Source: Streptomyces fumanus (lineage in GTDB: Bacteria > Actinomycetota > Actinomycetes > Streptomycetales > Streptomycetaceae). From it: DNA of 64,000 bases. Both the position numbers and the translations under genes were made by a program. Below the pieces are notes generated by a model that searched no databases, was not told where the DNA came from, and was given only the letters and a program-made list of their open reading frames with translations. The DNA lies in assembly GCF_014655295.1 (NCBI RefSeq), contig NZ_BNBI01000010.1, positions 248,001 to 312,000 on the forward strand, given 5' to 3'. This document shows, in pieces, positions 1 through 7,085 of this stretch. How positions within the stretch are numbered: position 1 is the first letter of the stretch; every line of letters begins with the position of its first letter.

Positions 1-69
1 GGGGCCAGGTCAGGCGGCGAAAGGTCGCCTCCGGGCCACCTCCCGCTCCCCCCGCCTACACTCGGCCGT

Positions 70-1122
70 GTGCTCGACCTGCCCCCTCTCGCCCGTTTCG
101 GCGACCGTCTCGCCACCGGCCTCCTCGATGTCACGAGCGATCCGGCCGCCCTGGACTCCGCGGGCTTCTGGGCGGTCGGCGCCGACTTCGAGGGCCGTCT
201 GACCTGCGCCCGCTTCGCCGAGGTCCGCACCGCGCCGGTCCCCGCGCCCGTTCCGGGCCGGTGGCGGGGCCCGGTCGCCGGTGACTGGGCGTCATCGCTT
301 GACCGTGCTGCGTACACGGCGGCGGTACGGCGGATCCGCGCCCACATCGCGGTCGGCGAGGTCTATCAGGCCAACCTCTGCCGGGTCCTGTCCGCGCCCG
401 TCCCGCCGGACGCCGACGTGGACGCCCTCACCGCACTGCTGGCCCGCGGCAACCCGGCGCCGTACGGCGGCACGGTCCGGCTGCCCCGGCACGGCGTGGA
501 GATCGCCACCGCCTCGCCGGAACTGTTCCTGCGCCGCACCGGCCGGATCGTCGAGTCGGGCCCGATCAAGGGCACCGGGCGCACCGAGGCGGACCTCCTG
601 GACAAGGACCACGCCGAGAACGTGATGATCGTGGACCTGGTCCGCAACGACCTCGGCCGGGTCTGCGCCACCGGCACCGTCACCGTCCCCGACCTGTGCG
701 CCGTCGAGAAGCACCCGGGCCTGGTGCACCTGGTGTCGACGGTGCGCGGCCGGTTGCGTACCGGGGCGGGCTGGCCGGAGCTGCTCGCCGCCGCCTTCCC
801 GCCCGGCTCGGTCACCGGCGCCCCCAAACCGAGCGCCCTGGAGATCATCGCGGCGCTGGAGCCGGTGCCCCGGGGCCCGTACTGCGGGGCCGTCGGCTGG
901 GTCGACGCCGACCGGGGCACCGGCGAGCTGGCCGTCGGGATACGTACCTTCTGGATCGACCGCGCCGAAGGGCTGCTGCGCTTCGGCACCGGCGCCGGGA
1001 TCACCTGGGGCTCCGACCCCGAGCGGGAGTGGCGGGAGACCGAGCTGAAGGCGTCCCGGCTGCTCGCGGTAGCGTCGGGGACGTACGAGGTGGACGGAAG
1101 CGGAGAGGCACTGACGACGTGA
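70..1122 (+). CDS. pabB: Chorismate-binding protein, aminodeoxychorismate synthase component I type
   Basis: Predicted to aminate chorismate to 4-amino-4-deoxychorismate in p-aminobenzoate/folate synthesis. The 350-residue protein has the chorismate-binding fold. It carries PIKGT near residue 165, where the lysine is typical of PabB-type enzymes (anthranilate synthases have PIAGT), then ENVMIVDLVRNDLGRV and FPPGSVTGAPK. It is shorter than the usual ~450-residue PabB and lacks most of the N-terminal domain. The GTG at 70 has no Shine-Dalgarno. A -10-like TACACT at 57-62 puts the start next to the expected transcript 5' end, so the mRNA may be leaderless. It overlaps the next gene by GTGA, and a PabC-like lyase follows, which supports the folate assignment over tryptophan. 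The glutaminase partner is not in the window. Confidence 0.85.
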   Translation: MLDLPPLARFGDRLATGLLDVTSDPAALDSAGFWAVGADFEGRLTCARFAEVRTAPVPAPVPGRWRGPVAGDWASSLDRAAYTAAVRRIRAHIAVGEVYQANLCRVLSAPVPPDADVDALTALLARGNPAPYGGTVRLPRHGVEIATASPELFLRRTGRIVESGPIKGTGRTEADLLDKDHAENVMIVDLVRNDLGRVCATGTVTVPDLCAVEKHPGLVHLVSTVRGRLRTGAGWPELLAAAFPPGSVTGAPKPSALEIIAALEPVPRGPYCGAVGWVDADRGTGELAVGIRTFWIDRAEGLLRFGTGAGITWGSDPEREWRETELKASRLLAVASGTYEVDGSGEALTT

Positions 1123-1940
1123 AGATCTGGCTCGACGGCGGGCTGACGGACCCCGAGACCGCCCGTGTCTCCGTCTTCGACCACGGGCTGACCGTGGGCG
1201 ACGGCATCTTCGAGACGGTGAAGGCGGTGCACGGCCGGCCGTTCGCGCTCACCCGGCACCTGGACCGGCTGACCCGCTCCGCCCGCGGCCTCGGCCTGCC
1301 CGACCCGGACCCCGACGAGGTCCGCCGCGCCTGCGCCGCCGTACTGGAGGCCAACCCGATGCCGCTCGGCCGGCTGCGGATCACCTACACCGGCGGCCAC
1401 GGCCCGCTCGGCTCCGACCGCGGCGCGCACGGCACGACCCTGGTCGTCGCCCTCGGCGAGACCGCGCCCCGCCCGGACACCACGGCCGTGGTCACCGTGC
1501 CCTGGACCCGCAACGAACGCGGCGCGCTCACCGGCCTGAAGACCACCTCGTACGCCGAGAACGTCGTCGCCCTGGCCCGCGCCCGGGAACGCGGCGCCTC
1601 CGAGGCGCTGTTCGGCAACACGGCGGGCGACCTGTGCGAGGGCACCGGCTCCAACGTCTTCGTCGTGCTGGACGGCGAGATCCACACCCCGCCGCTCACC
1701 TCCGGCTGCCTGGCCGGTGTCACCCGCGCCCTGGTCGCCGAGTGGACCGGCGCCCAGGAGACCGACCTCCCGCTGGACGTCCTGACCCGGGCCGACGAGA
1801 TCTTCCTGACCTCCACCCTGCGCGACGTCCAGGCCGTGCACCGGATCGACGACCGCGAACTGCCCGGCGCCCCGGGCCCGGTGACCGCCAAGGCCATGCG
1901 GATCTTCGCGGAGCGCGCCGCGGACGACCTCGACCCCTGA
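1119..1940 (+). CDS. pabC: Aminotransferase class IV, probable aminodeoxychorismate lyase
   Basis: Class IV PLP enzyme of 273 residues. It would release pyruvate from aminodeoxychorismate to give p-aminobenzoate. Visible family features are FDHGLTVGDGIFET near residue 20, the PLP lysine in LTGLKTTSYAEN near residue 140, EGTGSNVF and LTSTLRDVQ. The GTG at 1119 overlaps the stop of the upstream pabB-like gene by 4 nt, implying translational coupling and a two-step PABA module. A longer in-frame extension upstream is only an overlap with pabB in another frame. A branched-chain or D-amino-acid aminotransferase is the alternative, but the partner gene favours PabC. Confidence 0.83.
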   Translation: MKIWLDGGLTDPETARVSVFDHGLTVGDGIFETVKAVHGRPFALTRHLDRLTRSARGLGLPDPDPDEVRRACAAVLEANPMPLGRLRITYTGGHGPLGSDRGAHGTTLVVALGETAPRPDTTAVVTVPWTRNERGALTGLKTTSYAENVVALARARERGASEALFGNTAGDLCEGTGSNVFVVLDGEIHTPPLTSGCLAGVTRALVAEWTGAQETDLPLDVLTRADEIFLTSTLRDVQAVHRIDDRELPGAPGPVTAKAMRIFAERAADDLDP

Positions 1941-2012
1941 CGGTCCCCGCCGGCCCCGGGCGCCCGCGATATTCGGCTGCTCCCGGGGCCCCGGTACGGG
2001 TAGAACACCCTG

Positions 2013-2837
2013 ATGACCACGACCCTGCGGCCGACCGAGCCGCTCCAGCGCGCCGCCGACGGGACCCGTTCACGGCACTACCAGGTGTGTGTGAACAGCC
2101 GTCCCGTCGGCACGATCCACCTCGGCACCCTGCCCGGCTTCGGCGACACGGTCGCCGCCATCCACGACCTGCGCATCGACGAGGCCGACCGCCGCCGGGG
2201 CCGCGCCACGGTCGCCGCGCTCGCCGCGGAGGAGGTGGCGCGCACCTGGGGCTGCCGGCAGCTCGCCGTCACCGTGCCCGCCGACGCCGAGGCGGCCCTG
2301 CGCCTGGTCGCCGCGCTCGGCTATGTGCCGCGCAACCGGAACATGGCGAAGCGGCTCGGCGACACCCCGCCCGCCCTGCCCGCCGGGAGCCGCCCGCGGC
2401 CCATGACCCGGGAGGAGTTCGCCGCGTGGCGGGAGTACGGCACCGAGGAGTTCGCGCGCGCCTGGGCGGAGCGCGGCATACCCGAGGAGGTCGCGCGCGC
2501 ACGGTCCCGGCGCGACAACGAGATCCTGCTGCCGCAGGGACCCGACACCGCGGACATGCTGTTCACCGTGGTGGAACACGAGGACCGACCGGTCGGCACC
2601 CTCTGGCTGGCACTCCGCCCCCAGGACGCCTTCATCTACGACGTGGAGGTGTACGCCGCCCACCGCGGCCGGGGCCACGGCCGCACCCTGATGCTCGTGG
2701 CAGAGGCCCAGACGATCGCCTCGGGCCGGCGCCTCCTCGGCCTCAACGTCTTCGCGGACAACACCCCGGCCGAACGACTGTACGAGTCACTCGGCTACGA
2801 GACGACGCGGTACGGCTTCTACAAGCCGCTGCTGTAA
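2013..2837 (+). CDS. GNAT-family N-acetyltransferase with two acetyltransferase domains
   Basis: The 274-residue protein appears to contain two GNAT modules in tandem. The N-terminal one has an acetyl-CoA-loop-like stretch (RRRGRATVAAL, residues 58-68). The C-terminal one has HRGRGHGRTLMLVAEA near residues 218-233, followed by the typical GLNVFADNTPAERLYESLGYE ending. The C-terminal module looks canonical and the N-terminal one more diverged. The acceptor substrate cannot be inferred. No Shine-Dalgarno is obvious before the ATG; a TAGAAC hexamer lies 7 nt upstream, so a leaderless transcript is possible. The gene is 72 nt after pabC on the same strand but has no clear functional link to it. 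Confidence 0.8.
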   Translation: MTTTLRPTEPLQRAADGTRSRHYQVCVNSRPVGTIHLGTLPGFGDTVAAIHDLRIDEADRRRGRATVAALAAEEVARTWGCRQLAVTVPADAEAALRLVAALGYVPRNRNMAKRLGDTPPALPAGSRPRPMTREEFAAWREYGTEEFARAWAERGIPEEVARARSRRDNEILLPQGPDTADMLFTVVEHEDRPVGTLWLALRPQDAFIYDVEVYAAHRGRGHGRTLMLVAEAQTIASGRRLLGLNVFADNTPAERLYESLGYETTRYGFYKPLL

Positions 2838-2957
2838 CGGCCCGGTCCGGGCCGGGCGGGCCGGCTCCGGCCAGCGGCCCGTCGGCGGATCGGGCAAGGC
2901 CGCCGCCCGGCCACCGGCAAGCCCGCCGCCCGGCCACCGGCTCGTCGGCGGACCGGA

Positions 2958-3473
2958 TCAGGCCCGCTCCCCGGCCAGCAGCCGGTCGGCGATCTCCTCG
3001 ACCCGCTCGCGCAGCCCCTCCTGGCTCTTGCCGCCGTCCAGGCGCTCGCCGCCGATGACGTACGTCGGGGTGCCGGTCACGCCGATGGCCTTGCCCTCGG
3101 CCTGGTCGGCGTCGACGATCAGGATGTGCCGGCCGTCGATCAGCGCGGTGTCGAACTCCTCGGCGTCCAGGCCGAGTTCCCGGGCCGCCTCGACGAGGAA
3201 CGCCTCGCCCGCGCGGTCCAGCTCCTCGACCCGGCCCAGCACCGCCTCGACGTACGGCCAGCCCTGACCCTGCGCGAACGCCTCCTCGGCGGCCTGGGCG
3301 GCGGCGAAGGCGTGCCGGTGCTTGTCCAGCGGGAAGTGCCGCAGCCGCACCTCCAGGCGGTCGCCGTAGCGGGCGCGCAGGGCGCGGAGGTCGTCCAGGG
3401 CGGTACGGCAGTCCGGGCACTGCAGCTCGCACCAGACGTCGAGGACGGGGACGGCGGGGGAGGAGTCACTCAT
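2958..3473 (-). CDS. DsbA-family thioredoxin-fold protein
   Basis: A 171-residue DsbA/FrnE-type thioredoxin-fold protein. The N-terminal active site is CELQCPDC, with a CPDC CXXC pair about 20 residues in. The cis-proline region TGTPTYVIGG is present near residue 140, and the segment between them is the helical insertion expected of the family. No signal peptide or lipobox is visible, so it is predicted to be cytosolic. The ATG at 3473 is preferred over a longer upstream extension because the extension lacks family character and begins in low-complexity sequence. It probably acts in dithiol-disulfide exchange; the partner is unknown. Confidence 0.83.
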   Translation of the reverse strand: MSDSSPAVPVLDVWCELQCPDCRTALDDLRALRARYGDRLEVRLRHFPLDKHRHAFAAAQAAEEAFAQGQGWPYVEAVLGRVEELDRAGEAFLVEAARELGLDAEEFDTALIDGRHILIVDADQAEGKAIGVTGTPTYVIGGERLDGGKSQEGLRERVEEIADRLLAGERA

Positions 3474-3705
3474 GGGACCAGTCTCCCAGCCCCGGCTCCG
3501 GCGGCCCAATCCGGAACCCCGCCGTCCACCGCCCGCCGTCCGCTGCCCGGCGCCCGGCACGGCACCTGGGGAGGAGCCGACCCGGAGATGTCCCTGAGGT
3601 CCGGCCGGAGGATGGCCCCGGCGGGCGGGGACGGTGCAGGATGGAATGGAAGGGACGAAGTACCCCCTGCCCGACTCCCGACCGCCGCCCAGCCTGGAGG
3701 ACCGG

Positions 3706-4149
3706 ATGATTGCCGAGACCGTCTGCTCCGCCGTGTCCGCGGCCGGCCTGGGCATCGCGGCGGTCACCGCGTACCGCAGGCGCTTCCTGGCCGCGGTACG
3801 CATAGCCGCCTACTCGCTGATCCCGGTCGGCCTGGTGATGACCGGCGTCGTCGACTGGGTGTCCGACACCGCCTTCAGCCCCACGGCCTGGGCGGGCTTC
3901 GGGGTGCTCGGCGCCGCCTGGCTGCTGTTCCTGACCACGCGCGCCGTGGAGCGCCGGCGCGGCGGCACCCGCAAGGAACGCCGGGCGGCCCGCGCCGCCG
4001 CGCGCGACGCGGTGGCCCCGGCGGCCTCGGCCCCCTCCCTGGGCGGCGCCCCCGCCGCCGCCCGTCCGGCGGCCCGTCCCGCGGCCAAGCCCCGGGGCGA
4101 GGACGATTTCAGCGACATCGAGGCGATCCTGAAGAAGCACGGCATCTGA
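3706..4149 (+). CDS. Small two-helix membrane protein, function unknown
   Basis: A 147-residue protein not assignable to a named function. Two hydrophobic helices are visible at roughly residues 28-48 (IAAYSLIPVGLVMTGVVDWV) and 55-75 (AWAGFGVLGAAWLLFLTT). An Arg/Ala-rich cytoplasmic linker follows, then an acidic C-terminal tail ending FSDIEAILKKHGI. That tail is conserved in streptomycete proteins that databases sometimes mislabel as cellulose synthase; I do not adopt that label. The ATG at 3706 was chosen because GGAGG sits 5 nt upstream. In-frame GTG/ATG codons at 3634 and 3646 lack such a site. The gene stands alone between a minus-strand DsbA-like gene and a tiny plus-strand ORF. Confidence 0.7.
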   Translation: MIAETVCSAVSAAGLGIAAVTAYRRRFLAAVRIAAYSLIPVGLVMTGVVDWVSDTAFSPTAWAGFGVLGAAWLLFLTTRAVERRRGGTRKERRAARAAARDAVAPAASAPSLGGAPAAARPAARPAAKPRGEDDFSDIEAILKKHGI

Positions 4150-4258
4150 CGGAAACGATCACAACCTGACCGGAAGATCATGGATACCGGCGAACTCCGG
4201 TGCCGTGCTAGCGTGTTGATCGCGTGCGGGGCGGGTCCTGCGCCATCATCGCCGCGAG

Positions 4259-4426
4259 ATGCTGGACACGACACGTCTGGACCCGACAGAGAGTGACGCC
4301 GCGCCCGGCCGGGAAGAGCCCCGCGGCTGTCTCTTCGCCCTTTCCCAGCCACCGCTGATGATCTTCCTTGCGGTGATCGGGTGTCTGCTGCTCGTGGGCG
4401 CGCTGCACGATCTGCTGCTGCTCTGA
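4259..4426 (+). CDS. Small membrane protein, 55 residues
   Basis: A short reading frame encoding MLDTTRLDP, then an acidic/polar stretch, then one strongly hydrophobic segment (roughly residues 33-55, PLMIFLAVIGCLLLVGALHD) ending in LLLL. The polar head plus C-terminal helix would suit a tail-anchored membrane peptide. A TGCTAGCGT extended -10-like sequence lies at 4206-4214, about 45 nt upstream. There is no clear Shine-Dalgarno. The next plus-strand candidate is far away and the following gene runs convergently. Function unknown; conservation in relatives would decide whether it is real. Confidence 0.5.
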   Translation: MLDTTRLDPTESDAAPGREEPRGCLFALSQPPLMIFLAVIGCLLLVGALHDLLLL

Positions 4427-4492
4427 GCCGTACCCGCGTTCCCCGGCGCCACCCGCCGGGGGCGCGTCGGGCCGGTCGTCCGCCCCCGGGAG

Positions 4493-5053
4493 TCAGCCCG
4501 CGGCCTCTTTGCGCCGCGCCCGGTACGCCGCCACATGCAGCCGGTTACCGCAGGTACGGCTGTCGCAGTAGCGCCGTGACCGGTTGCGCGAGAGGTCCAC
4601 GAAGGCCCGCCGGCAGTCCGGTGCCTCGCAGCGCCGCAGCCGCTCCCGTTCCCCGGCGACCACGAAGAACGCCAGCGCCATCCCGCAGTCAGCCGCCAGG
4701 TGGTCGGCGACGGACGCCCCGGGCGCGAAGTAGTGCACATGCCAGTCGTAACCGTCGTGGTCGGTGAGCCGGGGCGTGGTGCCCGCGGCGGCGATCAGCT
4801 CGTTGATCAGCCCGGCGGCGATCCGGGCCTCCGCGGCGGAGAAGACCGCGGCGAACCGCCCGCGCACCTTGCGCACCGCCGAGAGGTCGAACTCCGAGAG
4901 CGTTCCGACATCGCTGATCTGGTGGCTTCGTACGAAATCCGTGAGGGCGGCGACATCCGGCAGCCCGTCCGGCGCCGACTCGTCCTCCGGCGCGGTGTTG
5001 ACCAGATCCACCACGGCCTCTAGGGCGCACCGGGTGTCGTGGGTGATCAGCAC
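4493..5053 (-). CDS. CGNR zinc-finger protein with ABATE-like N-terminal domain
   Basis: A 186-residue protein of the ABATE/CGNR architecture: an N-terminal stress-linked all-alpha domain followed by a C-terminal treble-clef zinc finger. The C-terminal third shows C-E-A-P-D-C, then YCDSRTCGNR, the CGNR signature, and a basic HVAAYRARRK tail, consistent with nucleic-acid binding. Proteins of this class are predicted transcription regulators. The GTG at 5053 is preceded by AGGGAG at suitable spacing, whereas the longer upstream extension is Gly/Arg low-complexity sequence over a repeat region. It is transcribed alone on the minus strand, away from ssgB. The target regulon is unknown. Confidence 0.8.
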   Translation of the reverse strand: MLITHDTRCALEAVVDLVNTAPEDESAPDGLPDVAALTDFVRSHQISDVGTLSEFDLSAVRKVRGRFAAVFSAAEARIAAGLINELIAAAGTTPRLTDHDGYDWHVHYFAPGASVADHLAADCGMALAFFVVAGERERLRRCEAPDCRRAFVDLSRNRSRRYCDSRTCGNRLHVAAYRARRKEAAG

Positions 5054-5479
5054 GTTTCGCTCCCTGGCCTGGGGGTGGGCGGCGGCCGCCCGCCGATGCT
5101 GGCCGATCGTAGTGGCATCCGCGCCCGACGCACCGGTCCCGGTGCCACGACGTACATCACCGACGGCCCGTCCGGGCTCCCCGGGCGCCACCGGAGAACG
5201 GCCCCGAGGCACCCGGCCCCGGCCCCGTCCCGTACGGCCCCGCTCCACCGAGGCCCACCCCGCCGCGCCACGCACACCGGCGCTGCACGCCGAAGCCCAC
5301 CCCGCGCCACACACACCGACGCCGCACCCCGAAGCCTCCCCGCGCCACGCACACCGGCGCCGTACACCGCGGGCGGGCCCGCGGCGACGACGCCGGTGTG
5401 TGTGCCGTATGCGGTTGTCCCGGCCCGAGCCGTCACCCCGAGTCGACGGCGTCGGGCGGCTTGACGGAGCCGCCTCGCC
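5054..5479. other. Intergenic region without a supported gene
   Basis: The 426 nt between the CGNR gene and ssgB has no reading frame with family character or a start site. Its right half is GC-rich and repetitive; the imperfect repeat is listed separately. The upstream control region of the CGNR gene must lie in the left part, but I see no convincing -35/-10 pair. Confidence 0.5.
5265..5370. repeat. Imperfect 38-39 bp tandem repeat, about 2.7 copies
   Basis: Copies begin with GCGCCAC at 5265, 5304 and 5342. Each continues with a variant of CACACCGRCGCYG and then GAAGCCYMCCCC; the last copy is partial. Spacings are 39 and 38 bp, so the unit is not a codon multiple, and the repeat is probably non-coding. 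Confidence 0.6.
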
Positions 5480-5893
5480 CTAGCTTTCCGCCAGGATGTG
5501 CGACAGCTCCTGGTCGAGGTCGAAGTGCCGGTGTTCCGTACCGGGGGGCACGGCGGCGTCGGTGCGCTTCAGGAAGGACTCCAGGGCCCGCGCCGGGGCC
5601 TCCAGCAGGGCCTCCCCCTCCGGGGAGCTGAGGGCGATGCAGACGACGCCCTGACCGTGGCTGCGCGACGGCCAGACACGGACGTCGCCGGTGCCGGTGG
5701 GGCGGTGCAGCCCCTCGGCGAGGAGGTCGCGGGCGAACACCCACTCGACGGTCTCCTCGGCTCCGGTGTGGAAGGTGGCGTGCACGGCGTAGGGGTCGGC
5801 CGTGTCGTACCGCAGTCCTGCGGGGACAGGCAGGGAGGACTCGCTCGACACAACGAGGCGCAGGTGCAGCTCGCAGCTGACCGTGGTGTTCAT
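5480..5893 (-). CDS. ssgB: SsgB, sporulation-specific cell division activator
   Basis: A 137-residue SsgA-like protein that I recognise as SsgB: it starts MNTTVSCELHLRLVV and ends ELSHILAES, and length and sequence match the highly conserved streptomycete protein. From family knowledge, SsgB is recruited with SsgA to future septum sites in aerial hyphae and tethers FtsZ there, starting sporulation-specific division. The ATG at 5893 is the family start. The upstream minus-strand region (5894-6000) holds a GTTT...AGGTGG arrangement (5956-5978) that could be a stress-sigma-type promoter; the spacing is short, so this is weak. It is monocistronic, flanked by a PGPGW membrane protein on the other strand. 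Confidence 0.93.
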   Translation of the reverse strand: MNTTVSCELHLRLVVSSESSLPVPAGLRYDTADPYAVHATFHTGAEETVEWVFARDLLAEGLHRPTGTGDVRVWPSRSHGQGVVCIALSSPEGEALLEAPARALESFLKRTDAAVPPGTEHRHFDLDQELSHILAES

Positions 5894-6084
5894 AAGCGCC
5901 AGGGCCTTTCGCTCAGTGTGCGCTCGGGGATTCGCACGTCGGCGAAATCGACATGCCACCTACGGTGTCGTTGTAAACCCCTCTGAGCGGTTTGCGTGCG
6001 TTTATGTAACTCTTCTGGCCGAGAGATCACGGGCGAGGTGCGGCCATTCCGGTGACTCGTTTCGCTCCGGTAGGGTTTGGCCGT

Positions 6085-6540
6085 ATGAACACGGGGAGTA
6101 GCGAGTCGGGCGAGGCGGCGGCCATGGTGCCGGACAGGGCGAAAGCGGACGGAGCGCAAGGCGAGCAGGCGCTCGGCTCGCGTGCGCCCGAGTTCGTCAA
6201 GGCGCGCCGGATGCTGCATCTGAGCTGGCAGGTCGGGGTCTTCGTGGTCGGCCTCGCGGTGGTCGTCGCGGGCATCATCATGCTGCCGCTGCCGGGACCC
6301 GGCTGGGTCGTCATCTTCGCCGGCATGGCGATCTGGGCCACCGAGTTCGTCTGGGCCCAGCTCGCCCTGCGCTGGACCAAACGGAAAGTCACCGAGGCGG
6401 CGCAGCGCGCGCTCGACCCGAGGGTGCGCCGGCGCAACATCGTCCTCACCTCGGTCGGCCTGGTGATCATCGCGGCGATCGCGGGCTTCTACCTGTGGAA
6501 GTTCGGCCTGGTGATGCCGTGGGAGATCGAAGATCAGTGA
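6085..6540 (+). CDS. PGPGW-motif membrane protein (TIGR02611 family)
   Basis: A 151-residue membrane protein. A polar N-terminus of ~45 residues is followed by a hydrophobic pair around residues 50-90 containing the PLPGPGWVVIFAG signature of the putative transmembrane PGPGW family, then a basic linker and a third helix (VLTSVGLVIIAAIAGFYLW). TIGR02611-type proteins are actinobacterial and uncharacterised. The ATG at 6085 has no Shine-Dalgarno; TAGGGT at 6071-6076 lies 8 nt upstream, so the transcript may be leaderless. It is divergent from ssgB and followed directly by a tRNA gene. Confidence 0.75.
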   Translation: MNTGSSESGEAAAMVPDRAKADGAQGEQALGSRAPEFVKARRMLHLSWQVGVFVVGLAVVVAGIIMLPLPGPGWVVIFAGMAIWATEFVWAQLALRWTKRKVTEAAQRALDPRVRRRNIVLTSVGLVIIAAIAGFYLWKFGLVMPWEIEDQ

Positions 6541-6599
6541 GGTGATCCCGGCGCGGTCACAGGCACCCGCTGACATGCGGTAATGTTCTTCCTGCGCCC

Positions 6600-6671
6600 G
6601 GGCGATTAGCTCAGTGGGAGAGCGCTTCGTTCACACCGAAGAGGTCACTGGTTCGAACCCAGTATCGCCCA
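6600..6671 (+). tRNA. tRNA-Val (CAC anticodon), copy 1
   Basis: A cloverleaf can be drawn by hand. Acceptor GGGCGAT pairs with ATCGCCC (6664-6670), the D stem is GCTC/GAGC, and the anticodon arm is CTTCG-TTCACAC-CGAAG, giving anticodon CAC (valine GUG). The variable loop is AGGTC and the T arm ACTGG-TTCGAAC-CCAGT. The discriminator is A6671 and is followed by CCG, so CCA is not encoded. A second copy of identical sequence lies at 14239-14310. Confidence 0.95.
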
Positions 6672-6679
6672 CCGGGATC

Positions 6680-6720
6680 CACAGCGGCCCGGCTCACCAT
6701 CCGTGAGCCGGGCCGCTGTG
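6680..6720 (+). terminator. Strong hairpin after tRNA-Val copy 1
   Basis: A perfect 18-bp inverted repeat, CACAGCGGCCCGGCTCAC and its complement, around a 5-nt CATCC loop starts 9 nt after the tRNA. There is no U tract, which is usual for high-GC terminators. It probably ends tRNA transcription. Confidence 0.75.
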
Positions 6721-6990
6721 TCGTCGTACGCCGGGGAGTATCCGGACAGAGCTGCGTGCCGCTCCGGGACAGGGCCCCGTGCCGTCCCGGACAGGGCCGC
6801 GCGGCGCCCCGCACCGGTCCGCGTTCACCCAACCGTGACCTTCCGCCGCCCGCCCCGCCGCCACCCCCTCGCCGTTCGGTCCGTCGAGCGCACCCGCGGC
6901 GAACTGGGGGTTCGTGCCCCGCGCGCCGCCCGCCCCCGGACCGCCCGCCGGCCCCGACCGGCCCGTGCGCCTATGAATTCCTGTCCGGAT
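6721..6990. other. Intergenic region at the left end of the tRNA-bounded cassette
   Basis: This stretch between the tRNA terminator and the importer promoter has no supported gene. It contains short direct repeats of the type CGGACAGGGCC and a locally AT-richer end near 6970-6995. No integrase remnant is visible. Confidence 0.4.
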
Positions 6991-6992
6991 TA

Positions 6993-7021
6993 TTGACGCG
7001 CCCGGAGCCCCTCCGTAACTT
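6993..7021 (+). promoter_or_regulatory. Sigma-70-type promoter of the sugar importer operon
   Basis: TTGACG (6993-6998), a 17-nt spacer, then TAACTT (7016-7021). This places the start of transcription near 7028, immediately at the LacI-type operators. It is one of the best vegetative promoter matches in the window. Confidence 0.65.
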
Positions 7022-7028
7022 GTGCCAG

Positions 7029-7054
7029 CAAGCGCTTACTTGAAACGATTCATG
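7029..7054. promoter_or_regulatory. Tandem LacI-family-type operators at the transcription start
   Basis: Two short palindromes abut. The first is CAAGCGCTTAC, centred on AGCGCT (7031-7036). The second is TGAAACGATTCA (7041-7052), a close match to the TGAAACG-NTTCA pattern of LacI/GalR-family operators. Both overlap the predicted start site, so a sugar-responsive repressor would block the importer operon. No LacI-type gene lies in the window. Confidence 0.6.
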
Positions 7055-7085
7055 CACGCGCACACCACATCGCGGGGAGGCTCAT

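Noticed and set aside
5157..5464. Repetitive short frames on both strands over the 38-39 bp repeats
   Set aside because: The repeat period breaks the frame, there is no ribosome-binding site, and the composition is only Arg/Pro/Gly.
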